Of a stretch of 44,794 bases of DNA, positions 1 through 7,902 are shown piece by piece; the stretch's first letter is position 1; each line of letters starts with the position of its first letter. Origin of the DNA: a bacterium (GTDB lineage Bacteria > Thermosulfidibacterota > Thermosulfidibacteria > Thermosulfidibacterales > B14-G1); assembly GCA_027020915.1 (NCBI GenBank), contig JALUVF010000084.1, positions 1 to 44,794 of the forward strand, given 5' to 3'. The notes below the pieces were generated by a model that worked only from the letters and a program-made list of their open reading frames with translations, ran no database searches and had not been told where the DNA came from. The position numbers and the translations under genes were made by a program.

Positions 1-1
1 G

Positions 2-985
2 GGGGACCTGACCAGGGCCCGGGCCCTGTTGAAGAGACTACTGTCCATGGACTCCAAGTTTCTGGAGGGACTCATTCTTATGGGCGTGGTGGCCAAGGAG
101 GAGGGTAACAAGGAAGAGGCCCTCAGTTGGCACAGAAAAGCCAGGAGGATTGTGGAGGATGACCCATGGCTCCTCTATCAGCTCTACAGGGATTATGTGG
201 CCACGGGCGAGTGGGAGGAGGCCCTGGACGCTCTGGAGACCCTTATGAAGAAGGCCAAACCTTCGGTGGGACTCTATAGGGAACTCATGAAGGTCCATCT
301 GGAACTGGGGGAAGTGGACAAGGCCCTGGCCCTCCAGGGCAAGATTGTGAAAATGGTCCCCCCCCAGGAGAGGGCCGGAGAGGAGAAGAGGCTTTTGTGG
401 ATGCTCTACGAGAAGGCCAGAAAAGAGGGGGACAGGGGGCTTATGGGGAAGTTGGCCAGGGACAACCCCTCTTTCGCCCCTGCCGTGGTGGCCTTGGTGG
501 AGATGAACTCGGAGAAGAAGAACAAGGTGGTGGATGTGGTGAAGAAGGCCTGTGAGACCAATCCACGGGTACTGGTGTTGTTCGATAAGTTGGAGGATCT
601 GCTGTTATCCGAGGAGCGCCCGGGGGAGATCATCAGCTTTTACAAGAGGCTCATGTCTAGATATTCCAAGAATCCCTTGATCCCTTTTGTCTTGGCCCGA
701 CTCTATTTCTCCCTGGGCATGTATCAGGACGCCCAGAAGGCTGTGCTGTCCCTGGAGGTGGCACCCCCACCCGTCAATTTCTTGAAGGGTCTCATCCTAG
801 GCCGATTGGGCGAAGGGGAAAAGGCTTTGCAGCTCTTCAGCCAGGGCCTGGGCAGGGACATGGGTGTTCATTATTCCTGCGAGGGTTGCGGATGTATGGT
901 GCTCCAGTGGCAGGATAAATGCCCGGGTTGTGGCGAGGGGGGCTCCCTGGTGGTAGACCTGGGAGGAGGTGTTGATGAAGTATAA
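2..985 (+). CDS. lapB: LapB-like TPR protein with C-terminal rubredoxin-type zinc/iron site (5' end outside window)
   Basis: The reading frame is open to the left edge (codons from base 2 already read as TPR sequence), so this is the C-terminal part of a longer protein; the N-terminal membrane anchor expected in this family is not in the window. Most of it is helical TPR repeats (for example the stretch with AEEGN..EALSWHRKA and the one with YQDAQKAVL). The C-terminus has a metal-knuckle pair, CEGC followed about 12 residues later by CPGC, the rubredoxin-like tail typical of LapB/YciM, the inner-membrane adaptor that controls LpxC turnover and LPS synthesis. The known family is about 390 aa; about 327 are visible. 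It overlaps the next gene by 11 nt. Another TPR protein with a zinc ribbon is possible but less likely. Confidence 0.8.
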   Translation, partial: GDLTRARALLKRLLSMDSKFLEGLILMGVVAKEEGNKEEALSWHRKARRIVEDDPWLLYQLYRDYVATGEWEEALDALETLMKKAKPSVGLYRELMKVHLELGEVDKALALQGKIVKMVPPQERAGEEKRLLWMLYEKARKEGDRGLMGKLARDNPSFAPAVVALVEMNSEKKNKVVDVVKKACETNPRVLVLFDKLEDLLLSEERPGEIISFYKRLMSRYSKNPLIPFVLARLYFSLGMYQDAQKAVLSLEVAPPPVNFLKGLILGRLGEGEKALQLFSQGLGRDMGVHYSCEGCGCMVLQWQDKCPGCGEGGSLVVDLGGGVDEV

Positions 986-2177
986 GTACGTTGCCCGGGA
1001 CACGGGAGGGAGGCGAGTGTCGGGGGTGATGGATGCCCCCAATCCCAGGGTGGTGGCCAAGGAATTGAGGGAGCAGGGACTCTATCCTCTCAATGTTGCG
1101 CCCAAGAGGCCAGGTTTGGATATTCCAATTCCTTTCCTCAACAGGGTCCCCATGAAGCAGGTGGCCCTCTTCACCCGGCAGGTGGCCTCCATGATTGGTG
1201 CAGGTATCCCCCTGCCATCGGCCTTGGCCACTGTGACGGAACAGTTGAAGAACAAGAACCTCCGTCAGGTGTTGCAGGAAGTGAGGGAGATGGTGGAGGG
1301 GGGAGAGAAGTTCTCCGAGGCCCTCTCCAAATACCCCAAGGTCTTCGACCGCCTTTTCATCAGTATGGTGGAGGCAGGGGAGGCCACGGGTAACCTGGAC
1401 ATCATGCTCAATCGTTACTTCACCTATATGGAGAAGGTTCTGGCCCTGAGGCGCAAGGTGGTGACGGCCATGGTCTACCCTACCGTGGTATTGTCTTTGG
1501 CCATCGGGATCGTGGCTTTCCTGCTCATCAAGATCGTTCCTACCTTTACGGCCCTATTTAAGGAGGCAGGGGTGGAGCTGCCCGCCCTCACCCTCTTCAT
1601 CATAAACCTGAGCAATTTCTTACAGAAGCACTTCGTCTACATCTTCTGGGCCCTGGTGGCCTTCGTGGTTCTCTTCCGCCTCTCCCTTCGGAACGATAAC
1701 GTCCGCAGGGTTTACGACAGGGTGCGTCTCAGGATCTTCATTATTGGGCCTCTATTGAGGAAGGTGGCCGTGGCCAGGTTCTCCAGGACCCTGGCCACCA
1801 TGGTGAAGAGCGGTATCCCCATACTGGATGCCCTAGACATCATTGCCAAGACCTCGGGCAACAAGGTGATAGAGGAGGCCGTCCTCAAATCCCGGGTGGA
1901 GGTGGCAAGGGGAGAGAGCCTCTCCAAGACCCTGAAAGAGATGGGTGTCTTCCCCTCCATGTTGATTGAGATGATGGCTGCCGGGGAACAGACGGGGGCC
2001 CTGGACGAGATGATGGACAAGGTGGCGGACTTTTTCGAGGATGAAGTGGATGCCGCCGTGGCTGCTCTCACCTCTGTGTTGGAGCCCTTTATGCTCATTT
2101 TCCTGGGAGGTTTCATAGGGACTATAGTGATAGCCCTCTACCTTCCCATCTTTAAGATGGCCGCCACTATCAAATAG
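975..2177 (+). CDS. pilC: Type IV pilus / type II secretion inner-membrane platform protein (PilC/GspF family)
   Basis: A 400-aa protein with the two tandem T2SSF domains of this family: the first about residues 65-190 (motifs FTRQVASMIGAGIPL and MVEAGEATGNLD), the second about 265-390 (FSRTLATMVKSGIPILDAL and MMAAGEQTGALDEM). Three hydrophobic segments lie near residues 168-192, 215-235 and 370-395. The C-terminal LYLPIFKMA motif is more like PilC than GspF. It is the cytoplasmic-membrane platform on which the pilus ATPase acts. I chose the ATG at 975 over the upstream GTG at 969 because GGGAGGAGGT at 961-970 is a good ribosome site for 975. No pilB/pilT lies in the window, so pilus versus type II secretion rests on sequence flavour and on the PilW-like gene downstream. 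Confidence 0.85.
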   Translation: MKYKYVARDTGGRRVSGVMDAPNPRVVAKELREQGLYPLNVAPKRPGLDIPIPFLNRVPMKQVALFTRQVASMIGAGIPLPSALATVTEQLKNKNLRQVLQEVREMVEGGEKFSEALSKYPKVFDRLFISMVEAGEATGNLDIMLNRYFTYMEKVLALRRKVVTAMVYPTVVLSLAIGIVAFLLIKIVPTFTALFKEAGVELPALTLFIINLSNFLQKHFVYIFWALVAFVVLFRLSLRNDNVRRVYDRVRLRIFIIGPLLRKVAVARFSRTLATMVKSGIPILDALDIIAKTSGNKVIEEAVLKSRVEVARGESLSKTLKEMGVFPSMLIEMMAAGEQTGALDEMMDKVADFFEDEVDAAVAALTSVLEPFMLIFLGGFIGTIVIALYLPIFKMAATIK

Positions 2178-2190
2178 TAGGTTCTGGACC

Positions 2191-2991
2191 ATGCCTCTCC
2201 CGGTCTTCATCGCCCTGGCGGGGGGAGTGGCGGGTTTTCTTTCCGGCCTCTTGGGCATTGGTGGTGGCATCGTCATGGTGCCCCTGCTCTTCTGGATCTT
2301 TCCCAAATGGGGACTCCCCCAGAATGTGGCGGTTCCCATGGCCCTGGGGACCAGTCTGGCTTCTGCCGTTTGCTTCACCCTCTCCGGTGCCCTGGGACAC
2401 TGGAAGAGGGGGGCCATCGACTGGAAGCGGGTGCCCTGGCTGGTGTCAGGGGGAGTGGTGGGGGCTGCTATAGGTTCCACGGCGGCTACCTGGGTGGAGG
2501 GAGCGGTGGTGAAAAAGGCCTTCGCCCTTCTCCTCCTCTTTGCCTTTTACCGCATGACCCTGGCACCGACCCCCAAAAGAGGAGAAGCCCAAGCTCCTCC
2601 CCGGAGGCCGGGGGTATTCACCTTTGTGGGCCTCGCCACGGGCTTGGTGAGCGCCTTCTTCGGGGTGGGTGGAGGTATTGTGGCCGTTTCCCTCATGGTC
2701 CTGGCCTTCCGTTTTCCCACCCTGGAAGCCGTGGCCACCTCTTCGGCCATCATCCCCGCCATAGCAGGGACGGGGGCCTTGGGTTACATCTATCATGGCT
2801 GGAACAGGCCGGGGCTGCCTCCCTGGTCCCTGGGTTACGTGAACCTCATGGCCTGGGTTCTCTTGGTGTCAGGAGGATTGGCGGCCTCCCAACTGGGCGT
2901 GTGGGCCAGCCACAGGATCGACGGTACCAGGCTCAGGAGAGTTTTCGGGGTCCTATTGCTTTTTGTGGCTGTTAAGCTCATTTTGGGATGA
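2191..2991 (+). CDS. TSUP/TauE-SafE family membrane permease
   Basis: A 266-aa, very hydrophobic protein with the internal duplication typical of TSUP transporters. Each half begins with the glycine-rich motif G(L/F)LSGLLGIGGGIVMVP (about residues 14-30) or GLVSAFFGVGGGIVAV (about 152-168), and there are about eight membrane segments. The family exports or imports small sulfur compounds and organic anions (sulfite, sulfoacetate, taurine-derived anions) in the cytoplasmic membrane; the substrate cannot be told from sequence. It lies 13 nt after pilC and 22 nt before the NifU-like gene, so is probably co-transcribed. No sulfur-metabolism gene is adjacent. Confidence 0.82.
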   Translation: MPLPVFIALAGGVAGFLSGLLGIGGGIVMVPLLFWIFPKWGLPQNVAVPMALGTSLASAVCFTLSGALGHWKRGAIDWKRVPWLVSGGVVGAAIGSTAATWVEGAVVKKAFALLLLFAFYRMTLAPTPKRGEAQAPPRRPGVFTFVGLATGLVSAFFGVGGGIVAVSLMVLAFRFPTLEAVATSSAIIPAIAGTGALGYIYHGWNRPGLPPWSLGYVNLMAWVLLVSGGLAASQLGVWASHRIDGTRLRRVFGVLLLFVAVKLILG

Positions 2992-3013
2992 AAAGGGAAG
3001 GAGGTGATTCCGG

Positions 3014-3235
3014 ATGCGAGAAGAAGTGGAGAAGGCCTTGAACGAGATCAGGCCCTTTCTCCAGGCCGATGGTGGTGATCTGGAGCTGGTAGAGGTGACC
3101 GATGACGGCGTGGTGAAGGTGAGGCTCACCGGTGCCTGCGGAGGCTGTCCCTTCTCCCAGATGACCCTCAAGATGGGAGTGGAGCAGGCTTTGAAGAAGA
3201 TGGTGCCGTCGGTGAAGGAGGTGGTGGCCCTTTGA
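3014..3235 (+). CDS. NifU C-terminal-domain Fe-S scaffold protein
   Basis: A 73-aa protein made only of the NifU C-terminal (Nfu) domain. It has the N-terminal helix with LNEIRPFLQADGGDLEL and the conserved CGGC Fe-S ligand pair at about residues 43-46 (GACGGCPFS). Stand-alone Nfu domains carry and hand over [4Fe-4S] clusters in the cytoplasm. The ribosome site is nearly a perfect anti-16S match (AAGGAGGTGAT at 2998-3008), the strongest I saw in the window, so high expression is plausible. Its TGA stop overlaps the TTG start of the next gene by 4 nt. A role in maturing the radical SAM enzyme further down the operon would be a guess. Confidence 0.88.
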   Translation: MREEVEKALNEIRPFLQADGGDLELVEVTDDGVVKVRLTGACGGCPFSQMTLKMGVEQALKKMVPSVKEVVAL

Positions 3236-4077
3236 GGGACTTCTGGAGGGGGCTGAGGGAGAACAGGTTGGCCGTGATGGGGGGGGCCATAATCATTTTG
3301 CTCTTTCTGGTGGCCCTTCTGGCGCCCTGGGTTTCCCCTTACGACCCCTCCAGGATTGACCCCAGGGCAGTGCTCCTTCCCCCCTCCTGGAAACATCCCC
3401 TGGGCACGGACCATCTGGGCAGGGATCTCCTTTCCCGTATGGTCTGGGGAACCAGGGTTTCCCTGGAGGTAGGGTTCATCTCTGTGGGTATTGCCTGTGT
3501 GGTGGGCACCCTGGTGGGAGGAGTGGCAGGCTTTTATGGGGGCTGGGTGGACGCTCTGCTCATGAGACTGGTGGATATCATGCTCTGTTTCCCCACCTTC
3601 TTTCTCATCCTGGCGGTTATAGCCGTGTTGGAACCCAGCATATGGAATATCATGGTGGTGATCGGCATCACATCGTGGATGGGTATAGCCCGCCTGGTCA
3701 GGGCCGAGATCCTCTCTCTGAGAGAGAGGGAGTTTGTCCTGGCCGCCCGGGCTTTGGGTATACCCAAGAGGAGGATCCTGTTGCGCCATCTCCTGCCTAA
3801 CGCCCTGGCACCTGTTCTGGTGGCTGCCACTCTCGGGGTGGGGGGAGCCATTCTCACTGAGTCGGCCCTGAGTTTTCTGGGGATTGGGGTCCAGCCCCCC
3901 ACTCCCAGCTGGGGCTCCATCCTTGCCGTGGGTAAAGACTACATAGAGGTGGCCTGGTGGCTCTCCCTCTTCCCTGGAGTTGCCATTCTTTTCACCGTAT
4001 TGGGCTATAACCTCCTGGGAGAGGGGATAAGGGACGCTGTTGATCCGAGACTGAGGGGACTGAGGGGGAGGAGATGA
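3232..4077 (+). CDS. DppC/OppC-type ABC transporter permease
   Basis: A 281-aa inner-membrane permease of the peptide/nickel ABC class. The N-terminal half-domain has one membrane segment (residues 14-34) followed by APWVSPYDP and the PLGTDHLGRDLLSR signature. The core then has about five segments and the EAA loop that docks the ATPase (EFVLAARALGIPKRRILLRHLLPN, about residues 165-188). The start is a TTG overlapping the NifU stop. It normally needs a DppB-type permease, ATPases and a binding protein; none is in the window, so it is an orphan here or its partners are elsewhere. The next gene starts on its stop codon (ATGA). Confidence 0.88.
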   Translation: MRDFWRGLRENRLAVMGGAIIILLFLVALLAPWVSPYDPSRIDPRAVLLPPSWKHPLGTDHLGRDLLSRMVWGTRVSLEVGFISVGIACVVGTLVGGVAGFYGGWVDALLMRLVDIMLCFPTFFLILAVIAVLEPSIWNIMVVIGITSWMGIARLVRAEILSLREREFVLAARALGIPKRRILLRHLLPNALAPVLVAATLGVGGAILTESALSFLGIGVQPPTPSWGSILAVGKDYIEVAWWLSLFPGVAILFTVLGYNLLGEGIRDAVDPRLRGLRGRR

Positions 4078-4871
4078 AGAAAGCCAAATGGGTGGTCCTG
4101 GTGCTCACCCTTATGATGTTGGCATGTGCGGGGACTTCACGGAAAGCGGCAGAGCAGGAGATGAGGGAGAGCAGCTTTCGCCTCAAGTACAAGTTGGGGC
4201 TCTCCTATATCCAGTCCAACAGGTACAAGGATGCCCTCCTGGAACTCCTGGAGGCTCAGAAGCTGGATCCTGCCTCCAGCAAGGTCTATAACGCCCTGGG
4301 GGTGGCCTATCTGGGGCTGGGGGAGCTGGACAAGGCCCAGGAATCCTTTGAGAAGGCTATTGCTCTGGACCCTGCTTATTCCGAGGCCCACACCAATCTC
4401 GCTACGGTGTTTATTCAGAGGAGGGAGTGGAAGAAGGCCGTGGAGGAATGTACCAAGGCCCTGGGAAACCCCCTCTACATCACTCCTGAGGTGGCTTACA
4501 ACAACAGGGGGTATGCCCACCTCATGATGGGGGAAGAGCGGGAGGCCCTTCTGGATTACTACAAAGCCATGAGGTACAACCCCAAATTTACCAAGGTGTA
4601 CGAGAATCTCATTGGCTACTATCTGTCCAAGGACGGTACGGTGAGGGCCAGGGGTATCCTGGACGATGCCATGGCCCTTCATCTCAAGAGTCCGGGCCTC
4701 ATATATTACAGGGCCCTCTTCGACAATATTGACGGGGACAAGGAGAAGGCCTGTGAGTTGTTCGAGAGGGTGGTGAAGGATTACCCCCTCACTACATGGG
4801 CCAAGAAGGCCAGGGCCTATCTGGACGTTATGGGAAGTTGTGGTGCCCAGGGAGCCCCTCTATCTCGCTGA
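4074..4871 (+). CDS. TPR lipoprotein, PilW/PilF-like (type IV pilus biogenesis/stability)
   Basis: A 265-aa protein with a lipoprotein signal (hydrophobic stretch ending MMLAC-AG, lipidated Cys near residue 18) followed by four to five TPR units. These include YIQSNRYKDALLELLEAQ, NALGVAYLGLGELDKAQESF and NLATVFIQRREWKKAVEE. PilW/PilF lipoproteins support assembly of the outer-membrane secretin PilQ; length and layout fit. The context with pilC in the same operon supports a pilus role. ATG 4074 overlaps the upstream TGA. A general TPR lipoprotein is the alternative. Confidence 0.72.
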   Translation: MKKAKWVVLVLTLMMLACAGTSRKAAEQEMRESSFRLKYKLGLSYIQSNRYKDALLELLEAQKLDPASSKVYNALGVAYLGLGELDKAQESFEKAIALDPAYSEAHTNLATVFIQRREWKKAVEECTKALGNPLYITPEVAYNNRGYAHLMMGEEREALLDYYKAMRYNPKFTKVYENLIGYYLSKDGTVRARGILDDAMALHLKSPGLIYYRALFDNIDGDKEKACELFERVVKDYPLTTWAKKARAYLDVMGSCGAQGAPLSR

Positions 4872-5745
4872 TCTTTCCAGGTTGAAAGAGGTGTTTCAGG
4901 AACTGGAGGCCTCTTTGGAGGAGTGTCTCCTCTGTCCCCGGATGTGCGGTGTCAACAGGTTGGCGGGAGAGGTGGGTTACTGCAGGGCTCCAGCCCAATT
5001 GGTGGTCTCTTCAGTGGGCCCTCACTTTGGTGAGGAACCTCCCCTGGTGGGTTGGGGGGGCTCGGGTACCATCTTTCTCACTCATTGTAACCTCAGATGT
5101 GTCTTTTGCCAGAATTTCGAGATCAGCCATCTGGGTCAGGGTGATTCCGTGGATGTGGAGGGGATGGCGGGTTTCATGCTCTGGCTCCAGGAGAGGGGGT
5201 GTCATAACATAAATTTTGTCACCCCAACCCATTACCTGCCCCAGATCCTCCATGCCCTTTACCTGGCGGCCCGGAGGGGCCTGAGGCTCCCTGTGGTCTA
5301 CAACTGCGGCGGGTATGAATCCCTGGAAATTATAAGGAAAATAAAGGGGTTGATTGACATTTACATGCCTGATATAAAGTTTTTTGATTCCAATGCCTGT
5401 GCCAGGTACCTCCACGCTCCCCATTACGGTGATGTGGTGAAAGGGGTGGTGAAGGAGATGCACGCCCAGGTGGGGGACCTGGTAGTGGAAGGGGGATTGG
5501 CCGTAAGAGGGCTGCTGGTGAGGCATCTGGTTATGCCCGGCTGGGTGGAGGATTCAGAGAGGATCATGGAGTTCATAGCGGAGGAGGTCTCTTTAGACAC
5601 CTATGTTAATATCATGTTTCAGTACAGGCCCCTGTACCGTGCCAGGGACTTTCCAGAGATAGCCAGGAGGCCTTCTCTCGAAGAGTATGGGGAGGTGTGT
5701 AGATACGCTCGGGGACTGGGACTGAGGAGGGGGTTCGGTGAATGA
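4840..5745 (+). CDS. Radical SAM protein, PflA-like (COG1313 type)
   Basis: A 301-aa radical SAM enzyme. The cluster motif CNLRCVFC (C83, C87, C90 from the GTG at 4840) binds the [4Fe-4S] that cleaves S-adenosylmethionine. An N-terminal cysteine set, CLLCPRMCGVNR...GYC (C29, C32, C36, C48), is characteristic of the 'putative pyruvate-formate-lyase activating enzyme' group COG1313. The later motif YNCGGYESLE and the DIYMPDIKF strand also fit that group. The physiological substrate of the group is not established. It overlaps the end of the PilW-like gene by 32 nt. A later start is unlikely because the N-terminal cysteine domain would be lost. Confidence 0.85.
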   Translation: MVPREPLYLADLSRLKEVFQELEASLEECLLCPRMCGVNRLAGEVGYCRAPAQLVVSSVGPHFGEEPPLVGWGGSGTIFLTHCNLRCVFCQNFEISHLGQGDSVDVEGMAGFMLWLQERGCHNINFVTPTHYLPQILHALYLAARRGLRLPVVYNCGGYESLEIIRKIKGLIDIYMPDIKFFDSNACARYLHAPHYGDVVKGVVKEMHAQVGDLVVEGGLAVRGLLVRHLVMPGWVEDSERIMEFIAEEVSLDTYVNIMFQYRPLYRARDFPEIARRPSLEEYGEVCRYARGLGLRRGFGE

Positions 5746-6541
5746 AAGCTTTGCCCGGAGGCTGAGGGAGGCCAGAGAGGCCAGAGGGCTCTCCAGGAGG
5801 GAGCTGGCCAGGGAGGCTCGAGTGCCCGTATCCGTGGTGAAGAACCTGGAGGAGGGTAACTGGTCGGCTTTGCCTGAGGACGTGTATCTCCGGTGGTTTA
5901 TGGAGAGACTGGCCCAGGTGTTGGATATTCCTCCCGGTGAATGGTGTCCCCTGGTGGACGGCCTGGAGCCCCGGGTGGATCTCTCCTCTGTAGAGGTGAA
6001 GAGGATTGCCCCTTACGAAGGGTGGGGGCGTTGGCATGCCGTGGCCCTCTGTCTCTTCTTGATGGTTCTTGTGGGAGCCTTTCTCTGGTTTGGAGTGGGC
6101 ACTTATTTGACCCCCCGTAAGTTGGGGTTGTCTGAGACAAGAAGGGTTGCCCGGACAAAAGCCTCTGAGAAGGGTAAAGAGACGACCGAGAGCAAGATCC
6201 TTCCTCTGGGTATAGGTGTGGCTTCTTCCCGGCTCGCCAGAGAAGGGGGAGAGGCAGAGGCGGCCCTGGTGAAGATTCATCGCCTGGAGCTCAGGGCAAA
6301 GGATCTGTGCTGGGTGAAGATGGTTCTGGAAGGGGGTGCAGTGAGGGACTTTATTCTCAGGCCCGGCGAGAGGTACAGGGTCTCTTTCACCAGGGCCGTG
6401 AAGATGAGGCTGGGCAATTCCGGGGCGGTGGAGATGATTCTGGATGGGGAGCCCCTGGAGTTTCCTGGTGAGGGGGGCGCCCCTAAAGATGTGAGGGTGA
6501 CCCCTTCGGGGGTGGAGTTGGTGGCAAAGGACAGGAATTGA
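5738..6541 (+). CDS. rodZ: RodZ-like membrane-anchored HTH protein
   Basis: A 267-aa protein with the three-part RodZ layout. An N-terminal Cro/CI-type HTH (residues 5-65; RLREAREARGLSRRELAREA and VSVVKNLEEGNW) is followed by a single membrane segment (about 100-122) and a linker. A periplasmic DUF4115-like beta domain follows (about 185-262; LCWVKMVLEGG...FILRPGERYRVSF...VRVTPSGVEL). RodZ links MreB to the elongasome and sets rod shape. The GTG start at 5738 overlaps the radical SAM stop. It is the last gene of the first operon; an AT-rich gap follows. Confidence 0.85.
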   Translation: MNESFARRLREAREARGLSRRELAREARVPVSVVKNLEEGNWSALPEDVYLRWFMERLAQVLDIPPGEWCPLVDGLEPRVDLSSVEVKRIAPYEGWGRWHAVALCLFLMVLVGAFLWFGVGTYLTPRKLGLSETRRVARTKASEKGKETTESKILPLGIGVASSRLAREGGEAEAALVKIHRLELRAKDLCWVKMVLEGGAVRDFILRPGERYRVSFTRAVKMRLGNSGAVEMILDGEPLEFPGEGGAPKDVRVTPSGVELVAKDRN

Positions 6542-6834
6542 TCCTGTTGAAAGAGCTGTTTTCCTGAGCGTTTCCCGCCTGCCATAGTTTTTTTATATCC
6601 AAAAGATTAAAAAAATAAATTTTATTTCTCCATGAATGGCTGGTATATATTGCCGGTGGGATTGTGAATAAGAACACATTGAGTTGGGCGGCTCAAAGGT
6701 GGTATTAGAATATTCTAATGGCGTTATTAGTATGACTCCAGAAGAGAGGGGAGGTGATAGGGGAAGGCGTGGGACCTGGGAGATGGTTCTCTTTTATTCA
6801 CGGTTAGTGGGCTAGAATAGAGCATGGAGGAGAG
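6542..6834. other. AT-rich leader before the decaheme cytochrome gene
   Basis: About 290 nt without a gene, clearly more AT-rich than its surroundings (runs such as TTTTTTTATAT near 6588 and A/T stretches at 6605-6630). It contains a TGG-TATATAT extended -10-like element at 6641-6650 without an obvious -35, and the palindrome at 6704-6719. I see no stem followed by a T-run that would clearly end the rodZ operon. It most likely carries the promoter of the 6841-10232 genes. Confidence 0.5.
6704..6719. promoter_or_regulatory. 16-bp perfect palindrome, putative operator
   Basis: ATTAGAATATTCTAAT reads the same on both strands. An ATTAGTAT half-site follows at 6726-6733. The same ATTAG-N6-CTAAT core and the same ATTAGTAT extension occur in the large palindrome at 27013-27052, upstream of the OmcS-like genes. 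It lies 122 nt upstream of the decaheme start at 6841. A dimeric repressor or activator site is the simplest reading; the protein is unknown. Confidence 0.5.
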
Positions 6835-6840
6835 GTGGAG

Positions 6841-7902
6841 ATGAGAAGACGTTGGTGGAAGAGGTTTCCTTTTCTGGTGGCGGCCTTGTTTTTTGTGGCT
6901 ACTCTAGGGGCCTGCACATCCATGAAGGAGGCCAAGGAAAAGGCGGTGAACGCCAAGGTTCCTGTCATAGAAGGAGCCAAGTACGTAGGTTCTGAGGCCT
7001 GCGCCGACTGTCATGAGGACATTGTAAATAATTTCAAGAACACCATCCATGGAAGGATTGCGGCCTTTGAGACCAAGCCCAGCATGGAGGTGGATGGGTG
7101 TGAAGCCTGTCATGGTCCTGGGAGCAAGCACATTGAGGAAGAGGATCCTGCCTATATCATTAATCCCGCCAAGCTGGAGCCTGCTCAGGCCTCAGCCATC
7201 TGCTCCCGTTGTCACACCGACGGTGAGACCATGGACTGGCGGGGCTCCGAGCATGCCCTGAACGATGTCTCCTGTGTCAAGTGCCACACCATTCACGGTA
7301 ACAAGGACAAGTTGGCCTACAGGGACAAGCTGGGCTACCGTCACAAGCACGTGAAGGATGCTCTGCTGAAGAAGCCCGAGCCCGAGCTGTGCTTCACCTG
7401 TCACAAAGACATCATGGCCAAGACCAGCTATCCCAACCATCATCCCGTGAAAGAGGGCAAGATGACCTGCTCCGAGTGTCACAACCCCCACGGTTCCATG
7501 GTGGAGCCCCTCCTCAGAACGGACGAGACCTTGAACGAACTCTGCTACAAGTGCCATGCCGATAAAGAGGGTCCCTTCGCCTTCGAGCACTCCCCCGTGG
7601 TGGAGAACTGCACCATCTGTCACGATCCCCACGGCTCAGTGGCTGATAATCTCCTGAAGCAGAACGAGCCCTATCTCTGTCTCCAGTGCCACGGTTTGCA
7701 CTTCCACTCGGCCATTAGACCGGACACCGCTTTTCTCACTAGCCATGGAGCCCCTCCTGGTGCTCCTGTAACCACTCAGCCTGAGACCCACTCCATGCAG
7801 ATGGTGATGACCACCAGGTGTACCGAATGCCATTCTGCCGTTCACGGTTCCGATCTGCCGTCCCTGGCTACGCCGGGCGGTGGTAGCAGACTAACGAGAT
7901 GA
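6841..7902 (+). CDS. Decaheme c-type cytochrome lipoprotein, MtrA/DmsE type
   Basis: A 353-aa protein with ten CXXCH motifs in order: CADCH, CEACH, CSRCH, CVKCH, CFTCH, CSECH, CYKCH, CTICH, CLQCH and CTECH. The spacing and the motif ICSRCHTDGETMDW..SEH match the DmsE/MtrA decaheme family, which forms the electron wire inside an outer-membrane porin. The N-terminus has a signal with a lipobox-like LGAC, so it may be lipidated; classical MtrA is soluble periplasmic. I prefer ATG 6841 to GTG 6835 because AGGAG at 6828-6832 is well spaced only for the former. Its stop overlaps the barrel gene (ATGA), the usual MtrA-MtrB pairing. No MtrC/OmcA-like surface partner is adjacent. Confidence 0.9.
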   Translation: MRRRWWKRFPFLVAALFFVATLGACTSMKEAKEKAVNAKVPVIEGAKYVGSEACADCHEDIVNNFKNTIHGRIAAFETKPSMEVDGCEACHGPGSKHIEEEDPAYIINPAKLEPAQASAICSRCHTDGETMDWRGSEHALNDVSCVKCHTIHGNKDKLAYRDKLGYRHKHVKDALLKKPEPELCFTCHKDIMAKTSYPNHHPVKEGKMTCSECHNPHGSMVEPLLRTDETLNELCYKCHADKEGPFAFEHSPVVENCTICHDPHGSVADNLLKQNEPYLCLQCHGLHFHSAIRPDTAFLTSHGAPPGAPVTTQPETHSMQMVMTTRCTECHSAVHGSDLPSLATPGGGSRLTR

